This document shows, one piece after another, positions 1 through 11,639 of a stretch of 64,000 nt of DNA. Made by a program: the position numbers and the translations under genes. The notes below the pieces were generated by a model that worked only from the letters and a program-made list of their open reading frames with translations, was not told the DNA's origin and did not search any database. Source of the stretch: Arachis hypogaea. Lineage: Eukaryota; Streptophyta; Magnoliopsida; Fabales; Fabaceae. Numbering within the stretch: position 1 is the stretch's first letter; the number at the start of each line of letters is the position of its first letter. The stretch lies in assembly GCF_003086295.3 (NCBI RefSeq), contig NC_092044.1, positions 4,242,843 through 4,306,842 on the forward strand, in the 5' to 3' direction.

Positions 1-37
1 GTTCATCTTTGTTGTTATGACTGGTTACTTTCTTGTT

Positions 38-131
38 TTTATCGATGTACATTTCTTGTTAGATGAGGTCAATTTCAATTTCTTTTTTATCAACAAATTG
101 CCCATAAAAAAGATGCACAAGTTCTCCTTAA
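38..131 (+). repeat. Left copy of a 94-bp direct repeat flanking the CACTA-like element
   Basis: This segment matches 3792-3885 base for base except for about two substitutions. It stops exactly where the CACTA-like terminus begins, at 133. Flanking sequence outside the two copies is unrelated. It is far too long for a CACTA target-site duplication, which is 3 bp. Confidence 0.9.
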
Positions 132-132
132 T

Positions 133-3100
133 CACTACAAGAAAAAAAGGCTTATGGCCACGTTTTAAAAGTGTGGCCAAAAGTGGTCAATAGCCACGCT
201 TTTACGAGGATAACAATAGATTAGAGATTTGGCCACTTCTTTTTTGTTACGCTTGAAAAGCGCGGCAAAACTGCAAAAAGAGTTTACGGCCACGCTTTTA
301 TGAGAGTGACAATTGATTCGAGATTTGGTCACATTTTTTGCCACACTTAAAAAGCGTAACTATAGAGAGAAACATTCACGTTTTTAAAGCGTGGCGATAG
401 AATTTTGTTATAGTAATATTTTAAAAGCGTGGCCGTCTCCTACAACTCTTTTGACACGCTTCAAAAACGTGGCCAAAAAATTAAAAAAAAATTTCAAAAA
501 AATTATAATTAATTAATTACATTACACACCCTGTTTAAAACTCTACCTTTCTCCTATCCTAAAACTCCTCCAACCCTTTGAATTCACCCCGAAAAGAAAA
601 GCCCTTCTAAAGAACCCTAAACTCTTCGAAAGAACCAGTACTCCAAGACCCCAGCAATCCGGAGAACATCGCCGGTGCTCCCTGTTCTGGCATACTAACC
701 TTACCCCTTTTTAATTCACAAACCCTAACCTAACACCCACCACACTTCCCTCCTTTCCCCTCACAACAGCGCCGCAGCCCCACTCCCCCTTTTCCTCTCT
801 CCAGCGCACACAACACAATACACACACGCACCACCTCACCCACGCGAAAGAGGAGAGCTCGAGGAAGGAGACGCCGCCTTGCTGCCAGCTCCGTCGAAGA
901 CCAGCCCGCCGCCGCTGTCGAGTCAAACCCGAGAGAGAGAGTGTGTGCGACGATGAGAGAGGAGGAGCCGTCACCAAACGCGTCGCTGCCGCTGGAGGAG
1001 CTTCGCTCTTCGCCGTCGTCGAGGAGGGGAAAGAGGAGCTGCTCCCGTCGGGCCAGTCACCGTCGTACTTCCTGGTTGCCGATGAAGGTGCCGCGAGAAC
1101 CGTTGCCGTCGCGGAGGAGGGGGACGCGCGAGAGGGAGCCGTCTGTGTGGTCGCCGTCGCAGCTGTCGAGTAAATCTTTGTGCTTTTTCAGTAAATCTTC
1201 GATCATCATTTAACTGAAACCATCTTACAAAATTTTACTAACAGCAAGCTCAAAATGGGTCTATTAATTTTCATTGAATATTATGTGCTGTCTGAATTTA
1301 TGTTTTATTGTTGAATTTTTTATAGTTCTCAGTAAATCCAAGGAAATCCAAGTTCTGGGTTGATTCTTTTCTGGTTTAGTAAGATGAGTTCTCAGGAAAA
1401 ATCTCTGACTTTGGGTGGAAATGAACAACAACATGCTGATGCTGATGCAGCAGCTTCTTGCAGAAGAAAAGTTTCTCTGCCAGCTCAAAAGGTATTACTA
1501 TTGCAGAAGAATAGGTTTTGCTTCTGATTCTCTGCCTTTCATGATTGTTGGCTTCTTTGTTGATTTTTTTCCCCTCCTTTTTTTTTCTGATTTCTCTTGC
1601 TTTTCTATGATTATCCATGTCATCTGTTTGTGCTTTTCTTTCACCTTCTATTTGTTTTTATGTTATGTTTAGTTTAGTTGACGATTCCTCAAGACTGAGA
1701 TTTTTTTTTTCAAAGTCATGTGTAGTGTTTTTTTTTTATATATCATAGACATGATCCTAATACAAGAACTAATTAGTTATGGTTGCAAAGTTGTCGTGTT
1801 GCCGTCTCCCTCTCCTTCACTCATCGCACCTCCGTTTCCATCTCTCAACCTCCTCCTCGCCACCGGTCAGTGCCAACTGTCAGCCACGTTCAGTGTTCGC
1901 AGCGTCGTGGTAATGACGGTTAGGGTTTTGATACTTTAAGCATTCACGGTTACGGTTTTGATTTTGTTTAATTTTTGTTTTGTAGTTAGATATAAGTTGG
2001 TGGACTTTGTTATTTTGATATCTTTACATAATCATGCATACTGTAACTCCGAAGAAAACTTTGTTGAATTCTGCAGACCAGCCTCGAAGAGTCCAAAGCA
2101 CAAGAGATATCGAAACTGCAGAAAATCTTATAGGTTCTTTATAAGTGCTTTTTAAGCCCGCTGTACCTTGGCCTTAGTGGGATGCTCGAAGCAAACTTTT
2201 GTGTTTTGATATGAAAATTAATACAATTCTTGTGAATTCAGCACTAGATAAGTACAATAATTGAAATTCAAGGATTAAATTTTATTTATAGAATAACTTC
2301 AACATATAATTTGCTAATTTACTCAATAAAACATGTATCTATATTTAAACATGAAGTTGTATTGATTGTGTGTATAGTATGGTAAGCTTCAATGAAAATA
2401 TTTGACAATAGCAACTTTGTATGGCATGCCTTTTTGCTGCCAATATTGTGCATTGTCTGGTAGTTTCTTAGTTTTTGTTGAAATATCTTTGTTGACTATT
2501 ACACTTATTCTTTCAACAATGCTGAATTTGTGGTTAGATTGCTTCGAGTAATACTTCTCTTTTTGTTATTTGAAGGAAGAGCTGTAATTGGCACTATTGA
2601 AGACCCCATTTGGCGAGAATCTTTTCCTTGATAGGGTAATTCATCTCTAATGTCGTTTTCATTTCTCTTTACCTCTCCCAATCCCCCTTCTCTTAAATAT
2701 GTTTTTTTGCTTTTAGTCTTATCCCTATTTGTTTTATTAAAAGGAAGGAAAATTTAAGTTGCATGGAAAACATCTTTCATTAGCTACTTTGTATCTGAGA
2801 AAAACTCTTTGAAAGATGTCTTTTCTTTTCTTTTCTGAGTTTTTATATTTGACTTGTCTAATCTAGGCCCTTTTGATTTATGACCTTTCCTAGGTGTGTG
2901 ATCTCTTCGAATTCCATTCTTATTTGTGTAAAGTTGACCCCTTTTGTTTTTTGCTACTGTGGCTACTGAAGGTGGCGAAAATGGAGACGTCGAAGAAAAC
3001 ATGCATGAGGGTTATGGAAATTACTCGGGGTGACGACATTTTGTACTATTTAAAGAATTTCATTTTTATTGTTAGTTGGTAAAGGACAAGCATAGAATTC

Positions 3101-3793
3101 ATTATATATAATGTGACTTTTAATTTTAAATTCTTGAATTCCTTCAGTTCTTTTATCCATATAAAAAGAGTGCCCTAATGTTTTCTTTCTCGGTGGGACT
3201 AATTTATGCAGACGATGGATTTGGCCATTTGATTATTTCTATGCTTTTATGCTGAGGTTGAGAAGCTTGTTGAGAAATCAGAGTTTTGAACTCGAGATTT
3301 ATTTTGTATTTGAGTATTAATGTATAAAACAATTATAGAAGAAAATATCACTAATTACTGTTTGATTTGTCTTGTAATAAAAATTGCATATTAAAAAGGA
3401 TTGAATATTTATATTGTGCAGTGATAAAGGTAAAGTTAGAAAAAGAATTTTTTTTTTTATTTTGACAAGGCTATAAAAGCGTGGCCGTCTCTTGCTATCG
3501 CCACGCTTTAAAAGCGTAGCGTGGCCGTCTCTTGCTATGGCGATGCTTTAAAAGTGTAGCGTGGCCGTCTCTTGCTATGGCGATGCTTTAAAAGTGTGGT
3601 CGTATCTCTTACATACAGACATGTTTTTAAGCATGGCTATCTGTAAAAACGTGGTGATAGAGCAACCGTCACTCTAGCAAACGTAACCCTTTCAAAAGCA
3701 GGAATAGCTCAAAAAACGTGACAAAAAGTTATTGCCACGCTTTTTTCAACTTTTTGTCACGCTTTAAAAGTGTGACAATAGAGCTGTTTTCTT
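133..3793. mobile_element. CACTA-like DNA transposon, non-autonomous, right terminus damaged
   Basis: The left end begins with CACTACAAGAAAAAAAGG, the typical plant CACTA (En/Spm) terminus. About 330 bp of subterminal repeats follow, built on GGCCACGCTTTT and its complement. A matching subterminal array lies at 3465-3780 in inverted arrangement. The right end reads as far as ...TGTTTTCTT and then stops without the expected final GTAGTG. The interior has a GC-rich block (840-1170) and exon-like scraps but no recognisable TNPD/TNPA transposase, so the element is non-autonomous and may carry captured gene fragments. The class call rests on the terminus and the subterminal arrays; the exact right boundary is uncertain. 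Confidence 0.75.
840..1491 (+). other. GC-rich, exon-like sequence inside the CACTA-like element
   Basis: Two overlapping open frames run across 941-1213 in a locally GC-rich, purine-rich stretch. At 1384 an ATG opens a 36-codon frame (starting MSSQEKSLTLGGNEQQ) that ends at 1491, exactly at a GT (AAG|GTATTAC), as a first coding exon would. No family was recognised. Further downstream, 2070-2130 and 2950-3003 also read like short, acidic or helical exon pieces. This looks like host gene sequence captured by the transposon, but it could equally be the element's own degenerate gene. Confidence 0.35.
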
Positions 3794-3885
3794 TATCGAT
3801 GTACATTTCTTGTTAGATGAGGTCAATTTCAATTTCTTTTTTATCAACAAATTGCCCATCAAAAAGATGCACAAGCTCTCCTTAA
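3792..3885 (+). repeat. Right copy of the 94-bp direct repeat
   Basis: This is the counterpart of 38-131. It joins directly to the damaged right end of the CACTA-like element. Confidence 0.9.
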
Positions 3886-4295
3886 AATTCAAAAACGGCA
3901 GTGGATTAAGCTTCCACTATGCTTATCATTGGTTTTCAACTTCTCATAAATACTTCAAGAAGAAGTTTATCTTTCATTGTTCACCTCTCTTCTTCAAGGC
4001 TCTCATTTCTTTAGAAATTTCAGAATTTTTTTTTTCATTTTCTATTCAGCGGAACATTCTCCATCTACTTTTCTTTTTTCCTTTACTATTCACATGACTT
4101 TTGAAAAGAGAGTCACATTCGTTTATAACTTCACACTAATTTAATTTGATCATAACTTAAATGGCAATGATATAGGTCATGTGATTCTAGTGTCTTTAGG
4201 AATTTAAAACACAAAACTTCAAAATAATATTCATATATTTATATAGAAGATTAATGTTGCGCATGCAAATGGAAGCCGTGCCAATGGAGTTAAGC
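3886..4295. other. Intergenic, nothing recognised
   Basis: AT-rich sequence between the CACTA-like element and the next long-TIR element. One open frame of 95 codons starts inside the direct repeat and is low-complexity (Phe/Ser/Leu), so it is unlikely to be a gene. Confidence 0.5.
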
Positions 4296-4299
4296 TCCA

Positions 4300-6385
4300 C
4301 TTTGGTATCTGAGATTGACGAGTTGCACTGATTTAGTCTGAGATTTTAATTGCACTAAGTTAGTCTCCAGATTCTTGCCACCGAAACACTGATGTCGTCA
4401 GTGACGTGGCCAATTCTTACCACGCTAGACATAGTAATGATTAGATGACATGACATAAAAGTGTATTAGCTCCAATTTGGTCCTTTGTCTCCTTTTATAA
4501 CCTAAATTTCTTTCTCTACTTCTTTCTCCTCTTCTTCTTCCCATTTTTTTATTCTTCTTGTTCTTTCTCGTTGTGCACCTTTCCGATTTTGGGATCATGA
4601 TTGCAGGTAGAAACTAGAGTTCCATGCGATTAAACACAAGGACCCCAGTCGAAATAGATCATCAAAAGGTGGTGCGGTTTGTTCGTGTTTGATGACATTG
4701 GACAAAAAGACATCGGTGGAAGGATGACTTCCACAAAGGATATTTGACCAAGTGAGGATAAATTTGTCTTGGAGAATTAGGAAGTTAGAAACTAAAGTTA
4801 AAACCCAAAAATTGTACATGTTGTTGTTGGCCGTATTTGTAATCTTTGTTGCTGGTTTTTATGTTGGTGTTTAAGGTTTGAGGATGATTTTGTTTTAATG
4901 TGTTTAGGGTTGATATGTAGTAGAAGAAAGAAAAAGTTTCATTCTCAAATGTTCAAGTTGTTAGTCCTGTTATAAACACGAAGTAAGTTTCTTTTTTATC
5001 ATCCAACAAAATTATGGGAAAATGTTGCAAAAAAAACTTTCCAGGCAAATGTACAGTTTACATCGTTTTTTAATAGTCTTCGAAAATTCAATTGCAGCTA
5101 CCAATCACTAATTTCTATTACTCATGGAAGAGAGATTTTTTTTAGCATCACTCATGGAGAAATTGAAGAGGAAGAGAGATAAAATAGGGGTAACATTTTA
5201 TTTCTCATCAAAGACAAACGATGTCGTTTCAAGTGGTGTTAGGGGCCAAATCACAAACAACATCGTTTCTCTATATCCAGCATGGCAAAAATTGACCATG
5301 TTAGTCAGTGCTCTAGTGACGAAAAATGGGGAAGAGACTAGTGTGGTGTATTGTTTAGAATCTGGGAGATTTATTCAGTGTAATTGAGACTTCAAAGACT
5401 AAATCGGTGCAACTCGTCTGTTAGAATTAAGAGACTAAACTGGAGAAAAGACTTATGTATTATTGAGTGTATTCGAATTGTCTTAAAATGATACAAAATA
5501 AAAGGGTATTTAATTATTTATAGGTGCTAAGAAAATCGTAATAATAAAGACGTAATATTCTATAATAAATATTCAGATATATTAAATACTTCTAATGAAT
5601 GCTAATTGATCTTAATATATGCTGACATCTCCCTCAAACTCAAGTGACAACTTGAGTTTGAAACTCATTTAAAACAACAAAAAAATGCATAAACTAATAG
5701 AACGGGTGCAGACGGAACTGTCTGAAGGAAATGCAGACAGAACTGGCGGAAGGAAGCACAGACAAAACTGTCATAAGGAAACGCAGATAGAACTGCCACA
5801 AGAAAACGCAGATGGAACCATCACAAGAAAAGCACCACAAGAAAACGCAGATGGAACCGTCACAAGAAAAGCACAAATGGAACTGCCACAAAGAAAACAC
5901 AGATGGAACTGTCGGAAGAGTGGCCAAGTGGCGAAAAACTGCTGAAAACATGGTAAATTGTTGGAAAACTACTAAAAAAAGTGACAAAGTGTAAATAGAT
6001 GACAAACTATCATAAGGTGACGAAAAATATATGGTTTCTCCATGAGAATAAGTATGTAGTGAATGAGCTAATCGGTTAAGTGAGAAAGCATCAAAGCATT
6101 GACAAAAGAGAAGAAAAAAATGGCACGGAAGAAAAATAACATATCATTCTCAAAAAAGATATCATGACTCTGATACCATATTAGAAATAAGAGATTAAAT
6201 TGAAAAAAGAATTTGTGTATTATAAAATGTATTTAAGTTGTTTTGAAATAATATAATATAAAAAAATATTTATAAATGTTAAAAAAATCATATAATAAAA
6301 ATTTAAATATATTAAATAATTCTAATAAATACTAATTAATTTTAATATATTCTGATATCGTTAATCTTAAGAATTAAAACAGAAA
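4300..6385. mobile_element. Long-TIR (MULE-like) element, right TIR split by a TRIM
   Basis: The left arm, about 4300-4440, is an imperfect inverted repeat of the right arm. For example 4316-4356 is the reverse complement of 5376-5418 with a few mismatches, and similarity continues inward through 4390-4440 versus about 5255-5330. The outermost part of the right arm resumes at 6358 (TCGTTAATCTTAAGA), after the TRIM insertion at 5419-6357. The original element was about 1.1 kb. An 87-codon open frame at 5124-5387 overlaps the right arm and resembles no known protein. Confidence 0.65.
5419..6357 (-). mobile_element. TRIM: miniature LTR retrotransposon, complete structure
   Basis: Two LTR-like direct repeats, 5419-5627 (209 bp) and 6179-6357 (179 bp), enclose about 550 bp. 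Read on the minus strand, the sequence next to the 5' LTR (6166-6178) is TGGTATCAGAGTC, the primer-binding site for initiator Met-tRNA with one change. A purine tract GAGGGAGA (5628-5635) precedes the 3' LTR. Both LTRs are bounded by TG..CA or one-base variants. The flanks TCGTC (5414-5418) and TCGTT (6358-6362) form a near-perfect 5-bp target duplication. There is no gag or pol. The interior instead has a degenerate tandem array of about 25-30 bp units (5700-5910) that gives spurious open frames on both strands. Confidence 0.88.
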
Positions 6386-6508
6386 TTAGTTCGTGCACAA
6401 TGATGGCCGCATAGCAAGGAATTGTCCCACAGATTGCCGTGGTGAAGAAATTAGTTCGTGCACAATGATGGCCGCATAGCAAGGAATTGTCCCACAGATT
6501 GCCGTGGT
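6382..6508 (+). repeat. Perfect 65-bp tandem duplication
   Basis: The unit beginning GAAATTAGTTCGTGCACAAT at 6382 is repeated at 6447 without a mismatch through 6508. Perfect identity implies a recent duplication. It lies just outside the right end of the long-TIR element. Confidence 0.95.
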
Positions 6509-6511
6509 TTC

Positions 6512-7195
6512 ACCGGTCTTGCTTAAGTGATCACGTGCATAGGTGCCTAGGTGGCACTGATTTTCAAAAATAAAAGAATAAAAATCAAAGGAGCTAGCTA
6601 GAGAGAGTTGTATTAGGTTTAGTTTATATTTTATAATTTTAATTAGTATTTTAAGAAAGAAAATTTCTCTACATTTTCTAAAGAGAAACTCTCCATATAT
6701 TTTACTAAACATAACAGGTCAATAAAATTGTTACAGGTTTTAAAAAATAACTTTCAAAAAGTAAAAATAAATCAACAAATTTTTCTACATTTTTTTAAAT
6801 AACTCCAACACCAAATTTACTGTAAATTTCCCTAAGATGCAGAATAACTTTTTCTCTTCGTGTGTATTGCTCAACTTATAAATTTTCGAGTATAAGTTGT
6901 ATTTTGAAAGTGGCTCATTCATTGTAGTAATAAAATTACATCTTTTAAGATGCTGAATGATTCCGGCATTGTTACATCGAATAGATGATGTGATTCAATG
7001 AATAAATAGTAGTCGGCCAAGAAAGAAATAACATAAAATCAATGTTAACATTATGTTACACAAAATATTGTTGCATAGTAGAATTTTTGGAAACGGGAGG
7101 AAATGATACGTAGACAAGACAAAAAGCATTCCTCTTCATAAGTTTCAAGGTTCCCCTTCTCATTCAACTGACACCATGTCCAAGTTTTAGCGCTA
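6512..7195. other. Intergenic and 3' flank of the RNP gene
   Basis: AT-rich, with no gene or clear repeat seen. The last part (about 7080-7195) probably holds the 3' UTR of the minus-strand ribonucleoprotein gene. Confidence 0.4.
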
Positions 7196-8787
7196 TTAAC
7201 CTTGCGAACGCTTACCTTGCGCCACACTTACACGCATTGCCCGTCCCTCTAGTTCCTGATGGTGTAGGGTTTAGAAGAAGCAGAGAGAGAAATCGTGAAT
7301 TTCTAATCTATATTTATATAATGCCTTACGTGCTAGATTGATCAATTATAAGAAGACAAATTATTAGATATATATGTGTCTAACTAACATTATATGATAG
7401 TACAATATCTTACCTCTTTTAGCTATAGTCATTAGGTTCTTTATATTTTAATAGTAACTTTGATTTTCCATTTTTTCATGTAACACAAAAGCAGTATAAA
7501 CGAAGAGACCATAGGTTTTTGGCATACCACATCATTCAGAGATGTAAGGGCAGCTTCCATTTCTGCCTTTGTCGAATAGCAAACGAAGCCATAGCCGCGT
7601 GACCTTCCTGTTTCGCCATCATACAAGACCCTAGCTCCAACCACAGTTCCATATTCTTGAAACGCTTCTGTAAGGCTCTCAGAAGTTACTGACCATGACA
7701 GATTTCCAACAAATAGCTTATGCTCAGTTTCAGGGTACAATGGTTCTTTCGGTTTTGGCTTGTCAGCGAAGTTTACCCGTAAAGTTCGGCCCAAGAATTC
7801 CTAGGATGTTAGTACAAACCTTTAGCATGCCAATAGTTTTGAAAACCAAAAACAATTCTCAAAAGGGTAGAATACTAACTTTTCCGTCAAGATTTTGTAT
7901 TACTGCATTGCAATCTTCAATGCAACTCATTGTCACAAATGCAAAGCCTCTGCTTTTTCCAGTGTCCCTGTCATAGAGAACCTGGAAATATATATATAAG
8001 ATTATTAACATTATGGAATTTCTGGAACGCATCACATCCTTGTAGAATGAAATAAAAAAATGCAATTTAGATTAAGAACTTGCAAGTATGAGGAATCTCG
8101 AACCGACATGAAATGCAACTTCCATCAAAACAGTTATCAGCTATGAAGAATCTCGAACCGACATTAATGAGAAGATGAAGAGACCTTATTTACACTTTAA
8201 AATTTGAAGATACTACTTATAAACATTTTGTAGCATGTTGAATATTGCATAGTATAAATTTTTTTTTTTGTTTATTCTGGTTTTTGTCCTGAATAGTCTT
8301 GGTTGGAGGATCTTCTTGACCATGTTAAGTATGGATTTTCAACATTGATTGAATATTTATGTGAGTGTGCTGAAAACTTATACTTAAGTAGATTTTCCAA
8401 TTGAGAGAATCTACTCCTGCTTACAAGAGAAAGATTTACATGAACCAATTTCAATTCAAACCCTTGAATACACCAGCCATAATAAACGGATGGCTGAAGC
8501 CATAAGTTGATGAATCATTGGATTAAATTAAATAGAGGAAGTTTGAAATTTCTCACATGATACGATTTATGAATGTTTTCTCATGATTAAACATTAAACA
8601 TACTATATAGTTCGATCCATTTTGGTGAATTTTTCACGAGGAATATTTTTTTAATTTTAAATATAATATTTGTTTGAAATATAATGGATGACTTCAAATT
8701 TTTATTTACATGATAGATTGTCTATACAATAAAATAAAATAACACAAAATTATTTAAATACAAACAAAAGATTTAAATTGGCAGACA

Positions 8788-8818
<31 letters not shown>

Positions 8819-9257
8819 ATTAAATAAATACCTCAATTAGTTCTGCACTTCCATAACTCTCAATTAACCCCGCAAGTTGTGCACTGTCAACACTGTACGG
8901 CAAATTTCCAAAGTAAAGCTTAGTGTTGACAGAGGACTCAGCAGAATCATCTTGTTGCTGTTCTTCCAACACTTGCCTTTCTTTTTCTTCTTCAACTAAG
9001 CCCGCATCATCAGACAAAGCAATTTCTTCTTGTGAAACAACAACAGCTGCTGAAGTTTTAGGCGTCCATAACTTAGTAACACCAATTAATGACAAAGGTT
9101 CCACAAAATAATAGCACTGGGTCAGTGAGGATAACTTGCGATTGGAGGATATTGCTATGAGAGGAGGGTCTGTTATGGTTTTTGAAGCGAAGCAATTTTT
9201 GACAGTAGTGTTGATTGAAGAAGAAAATAAGGAGGAAGCTATGCGTGTCGCAGCCAT
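7196..9257 (-). CDS. Chloroplast RNA-binding ribonucleoprotein (29 kDa cpRNP-like), two RRMs
   Basis: There are four phase-0 coding exons on the minus strand: 9257-8832, 7981-7880, 7800-7528 and 7255-7196. They give 861 nt, or 286 residues plus stop, all with GT-AG borders. The start is the ATG giving MAATRIASSLFSSS, a Ser/Thr-rich, acid-poor N-terminus typical of a chloroplast transit peptide. An acidic Glu/Gln linker follows (about 88-111). RRM1 has RNP2 LYFGNL (about 114-119) and RNP1 RGFAFVTM (about 153-160). RRM2 has LFVGNL (about 205-210) and RGYGFVCY (about 244-251). The protein ends soon after AQGKRSQG. The family binds plastid transcripts in the stroma and aids their stability, splicing or editing. 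The closest family I recognise is the Arabidopsis At1g60000 type. Intron 1 holds a (TA)n tract at 8788-8813. Confidence 0.93.
8091..8164 (+). repeat. Short direct repeat in RNP intron 1
   Basis: GAATCTCGAACCGACAT occurs at about 8093 and again at about 8148. It lies in the intron between the first two coding exons. No function is seen. Confidence 0.7.
8788..8813. repeat. (TA)n microsatellite
   Basis: Simple TA dinucleotide run within intron 1 of the RNP gene, 20 bp from the exon 1 donor site. Confidence 0.95.
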
Positions 9258-9998
9258 GTTGAGCAAGTGCGTGATCAATGTTTATTACCGGTTGGGGACT
9301 TTAATGTTTGATTATATGAGAGAAAGAGAGAGAGAGAAGAAGAGGCTGGGATTCTGTAAGGTGTTGGTGCTTATGTGGCAGAATTGTGTCCACTGTCCAC
9401 TGATGGAACCAGATATATGGAGATAAGATAAGTTGCTGTTCAATTGAATTTCACTGTGTGATGCTTAATACTCGTTAGCAGTGACGCTAATTTGAGGTCA
9501 GGACGCATAGCAAAAACTGAATAGTATAAATAATATAAATAAGTAATTATAAAATAATTAATTTTCTTAATTGACATTATAAAATAATTAATTAGTAAGC
9601 TATATTTTAGTATATAGAAAATAATAAATAATATAAATAAACAATCACATGTCATAGTTTTTTTAATGCATTAATACATCATATTAAAAAAGATATTCAT
9701 GTACAATTATTCTTAATAATTAATTTCATTAATTTTACCTATTTCATAGTTTGGATACTTTGTTTTTAGTTATAAAAATTTTATTAATTATTTTTGCACA
9801 AAGTAGAGAAATTATCTTAAACCATCGTTTTCCTTATTTAATAATTCAAAAATTTAGTTAGAATCTCCAAACCAATAAGATATAGGTAATATCAAATATA
9901 ATGATACTCTCTTGATATATTTTCACTTATCATTCTAGAAATAGTTTTATTTATTTTTAAAATTTCAATTGAAAAAAATACAGGATGAGGTTACTTAG
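9258..9998. other. Upstream region of the RNP gene
   Basis: The first 60 bp or so hold a GAGA-rich tract (9318-9340) likely within the 5' UTR or promoter of the minus-strand gene. The remainder is AT-rich with nothing recognised. Confidence 0.4.
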
Positions 9999-10389
9999 GT
10001 AGCGTTTGGTAGAGAGATAGAGACTGAAAGACTGAGACTAAGAGACAGAGACTAATAGACAGAGATAGAAATATATTTTAGTATTCTGTTTGGTGCAAAG
10101 TGAGAGACAGAAATTCAAACAAGAATAAAACTCTAATTTAATCTGTAAAAAGGATAAAATTAGAATTAATTAATTGAAATGAGGGTATTTTAGGTATAAA
10201 ATGTTATTAAAATTGCAGTCTCCGTCTCTAAAAATTTCAATCCCTTGTGTCTCTACTTTTTGGAGGTACTAAAATACTGAAATTTTAGGGACAGAGACAG
10301 AAATTTTAGTACCAATCTCTGAGCCAACAAACATGATACTATGTCTCAATCTCTTAGTCTCTGTCCCAGTACCTCAAAACAAACGCTAC
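9999..10389. mobile_element. MITE with GTAGCGTTTG terminal inverted repeats
   Basis: The ends GTAGCGTTTG (9999-10008) and CAAACGCTAC (10380-10389) are exact inverted repeats. Similarity continues inward in GAGACAGAGACT-rich sequence on the left, mirrored by AGTCTCTGTC-type sequence on the right. The 391-bp length without coding capacity fits a MITE. Target duplications are not clear (TTAG/TTTAG), so the superfamily is left open. Confidence 0.8.
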
Positions 10390-11639
10390 TTTAGTAAATT
10401 CAGATGGCATGATGCCAGTCTTTGATGGTGAAGTTCTTGGTGGTAAAGTCAGAGTTAACAGATTTAAAGACACTTACGATTTTAGTTAAGGATTCTGATG
10501 TAAAAGAAGAACAATTAATAATGGTTTTACGTAATAGGAGTATTGTGGAGTAGATTAACGGCAAAATGAAAACAAACTGGAAATTAATAATAATTTTGAG
10601 GAACTAAGACATAAAATAAAGCAAGTGATGAAAAATTGCTGTGTGAAGTTCAGAGGTAGAAATGACTTCAAGGAAAAGAAGAAATGGGAGTACATGGCGT
10701 TGAACAATCGCAATTTCGCAACAATTGCTTGGAATGGGAAGGAATGGATCATGGCAAGGCAACACAAGATGGAACATGTAGAGGTTAACAATGGAGACTA
10801 TGTATAGAATATTTTGTGGAACAGGAAGATTGGATATGGGTAATGGGAATGCAACAATCATGTTGGCCATCTTTGGAAGGAGGTGACAATAAATACAAGG
10901 TGACTCTAAAGTTGGGCATGCAGCGGGTGCTTTTACATGAGCACAAAATGATATGTGTATGTGTTAGTGCTATTTAATTTGTATGTAAATTTCTTATGTA
11001 TGTTTTGTTAGTTGAGATTTGAGGTGCTTTTGTTGTGTTTGACAAAAACTTGTAATTTGTAGTGGTCTTTGATGGCATTACTAATGGGGATTACTAAGAG
11101 TCAGTAACACTTCTCTCCTATTTGAACCGAGACTAATACTAAGATTACTGACTATCTAAAACAATTGAGAAAATATACTAAGAGTGTGTGTGGTTTAAGT
11201 ATTACTTTGTTATAAATATTTTACTCTGATGAGAATCAAAGATACTCTAATTCCTTCAACCACACATACTAAAAAGAATGTTAGGGTATGAGACAAAGAG
11301 GTGACTGGAATAATTATGTTGAATTTTAGGATAGTTTAAAACCTTTGAAGAAATGAGTTGATTAAATAAGATTACTTCAAAAAAAATTATTACGATTTTA
11401 CTAAGAAACTAGAGTAAATAACCATTCCTAATCACAAAAGATATAAACAATGACAAATTTATTCCTTCTTTACCAAATTCATTTTCACAACCTCTCTTCT
11501 TTTTCCTCTTCCTCTTCCTACACCTCTACAGCCGCACTTAACTTCAACTTGATAAACCCACCTTCATCGTCCTACATCAACTCACCCACCAGAAATTCTT
11601 CCTTCCAAAATTTGTGATGATTCATATCTATCGTACCTA
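10390..11639. other. Intergenic, no gene recognised
   Basis: A 60-codon frame at 10625-10807 and its opposite-strand shadows resemble no family. A partial inverted repeat (GTGTGTGTGGTTTAAGTA near 11184 versus ACCACACATACT near 11260) hints at a decayed MITE. Confidence 0.35.

Noticed and set aside
5685..6005. Open frames on both strands with Lys/Asn-rich or Phe/Cys-rich repeats
   Set aside because: They arise from the degenerate tandem array inside the TRIM; frames exist on both strands because the repeat unit lacks stops.
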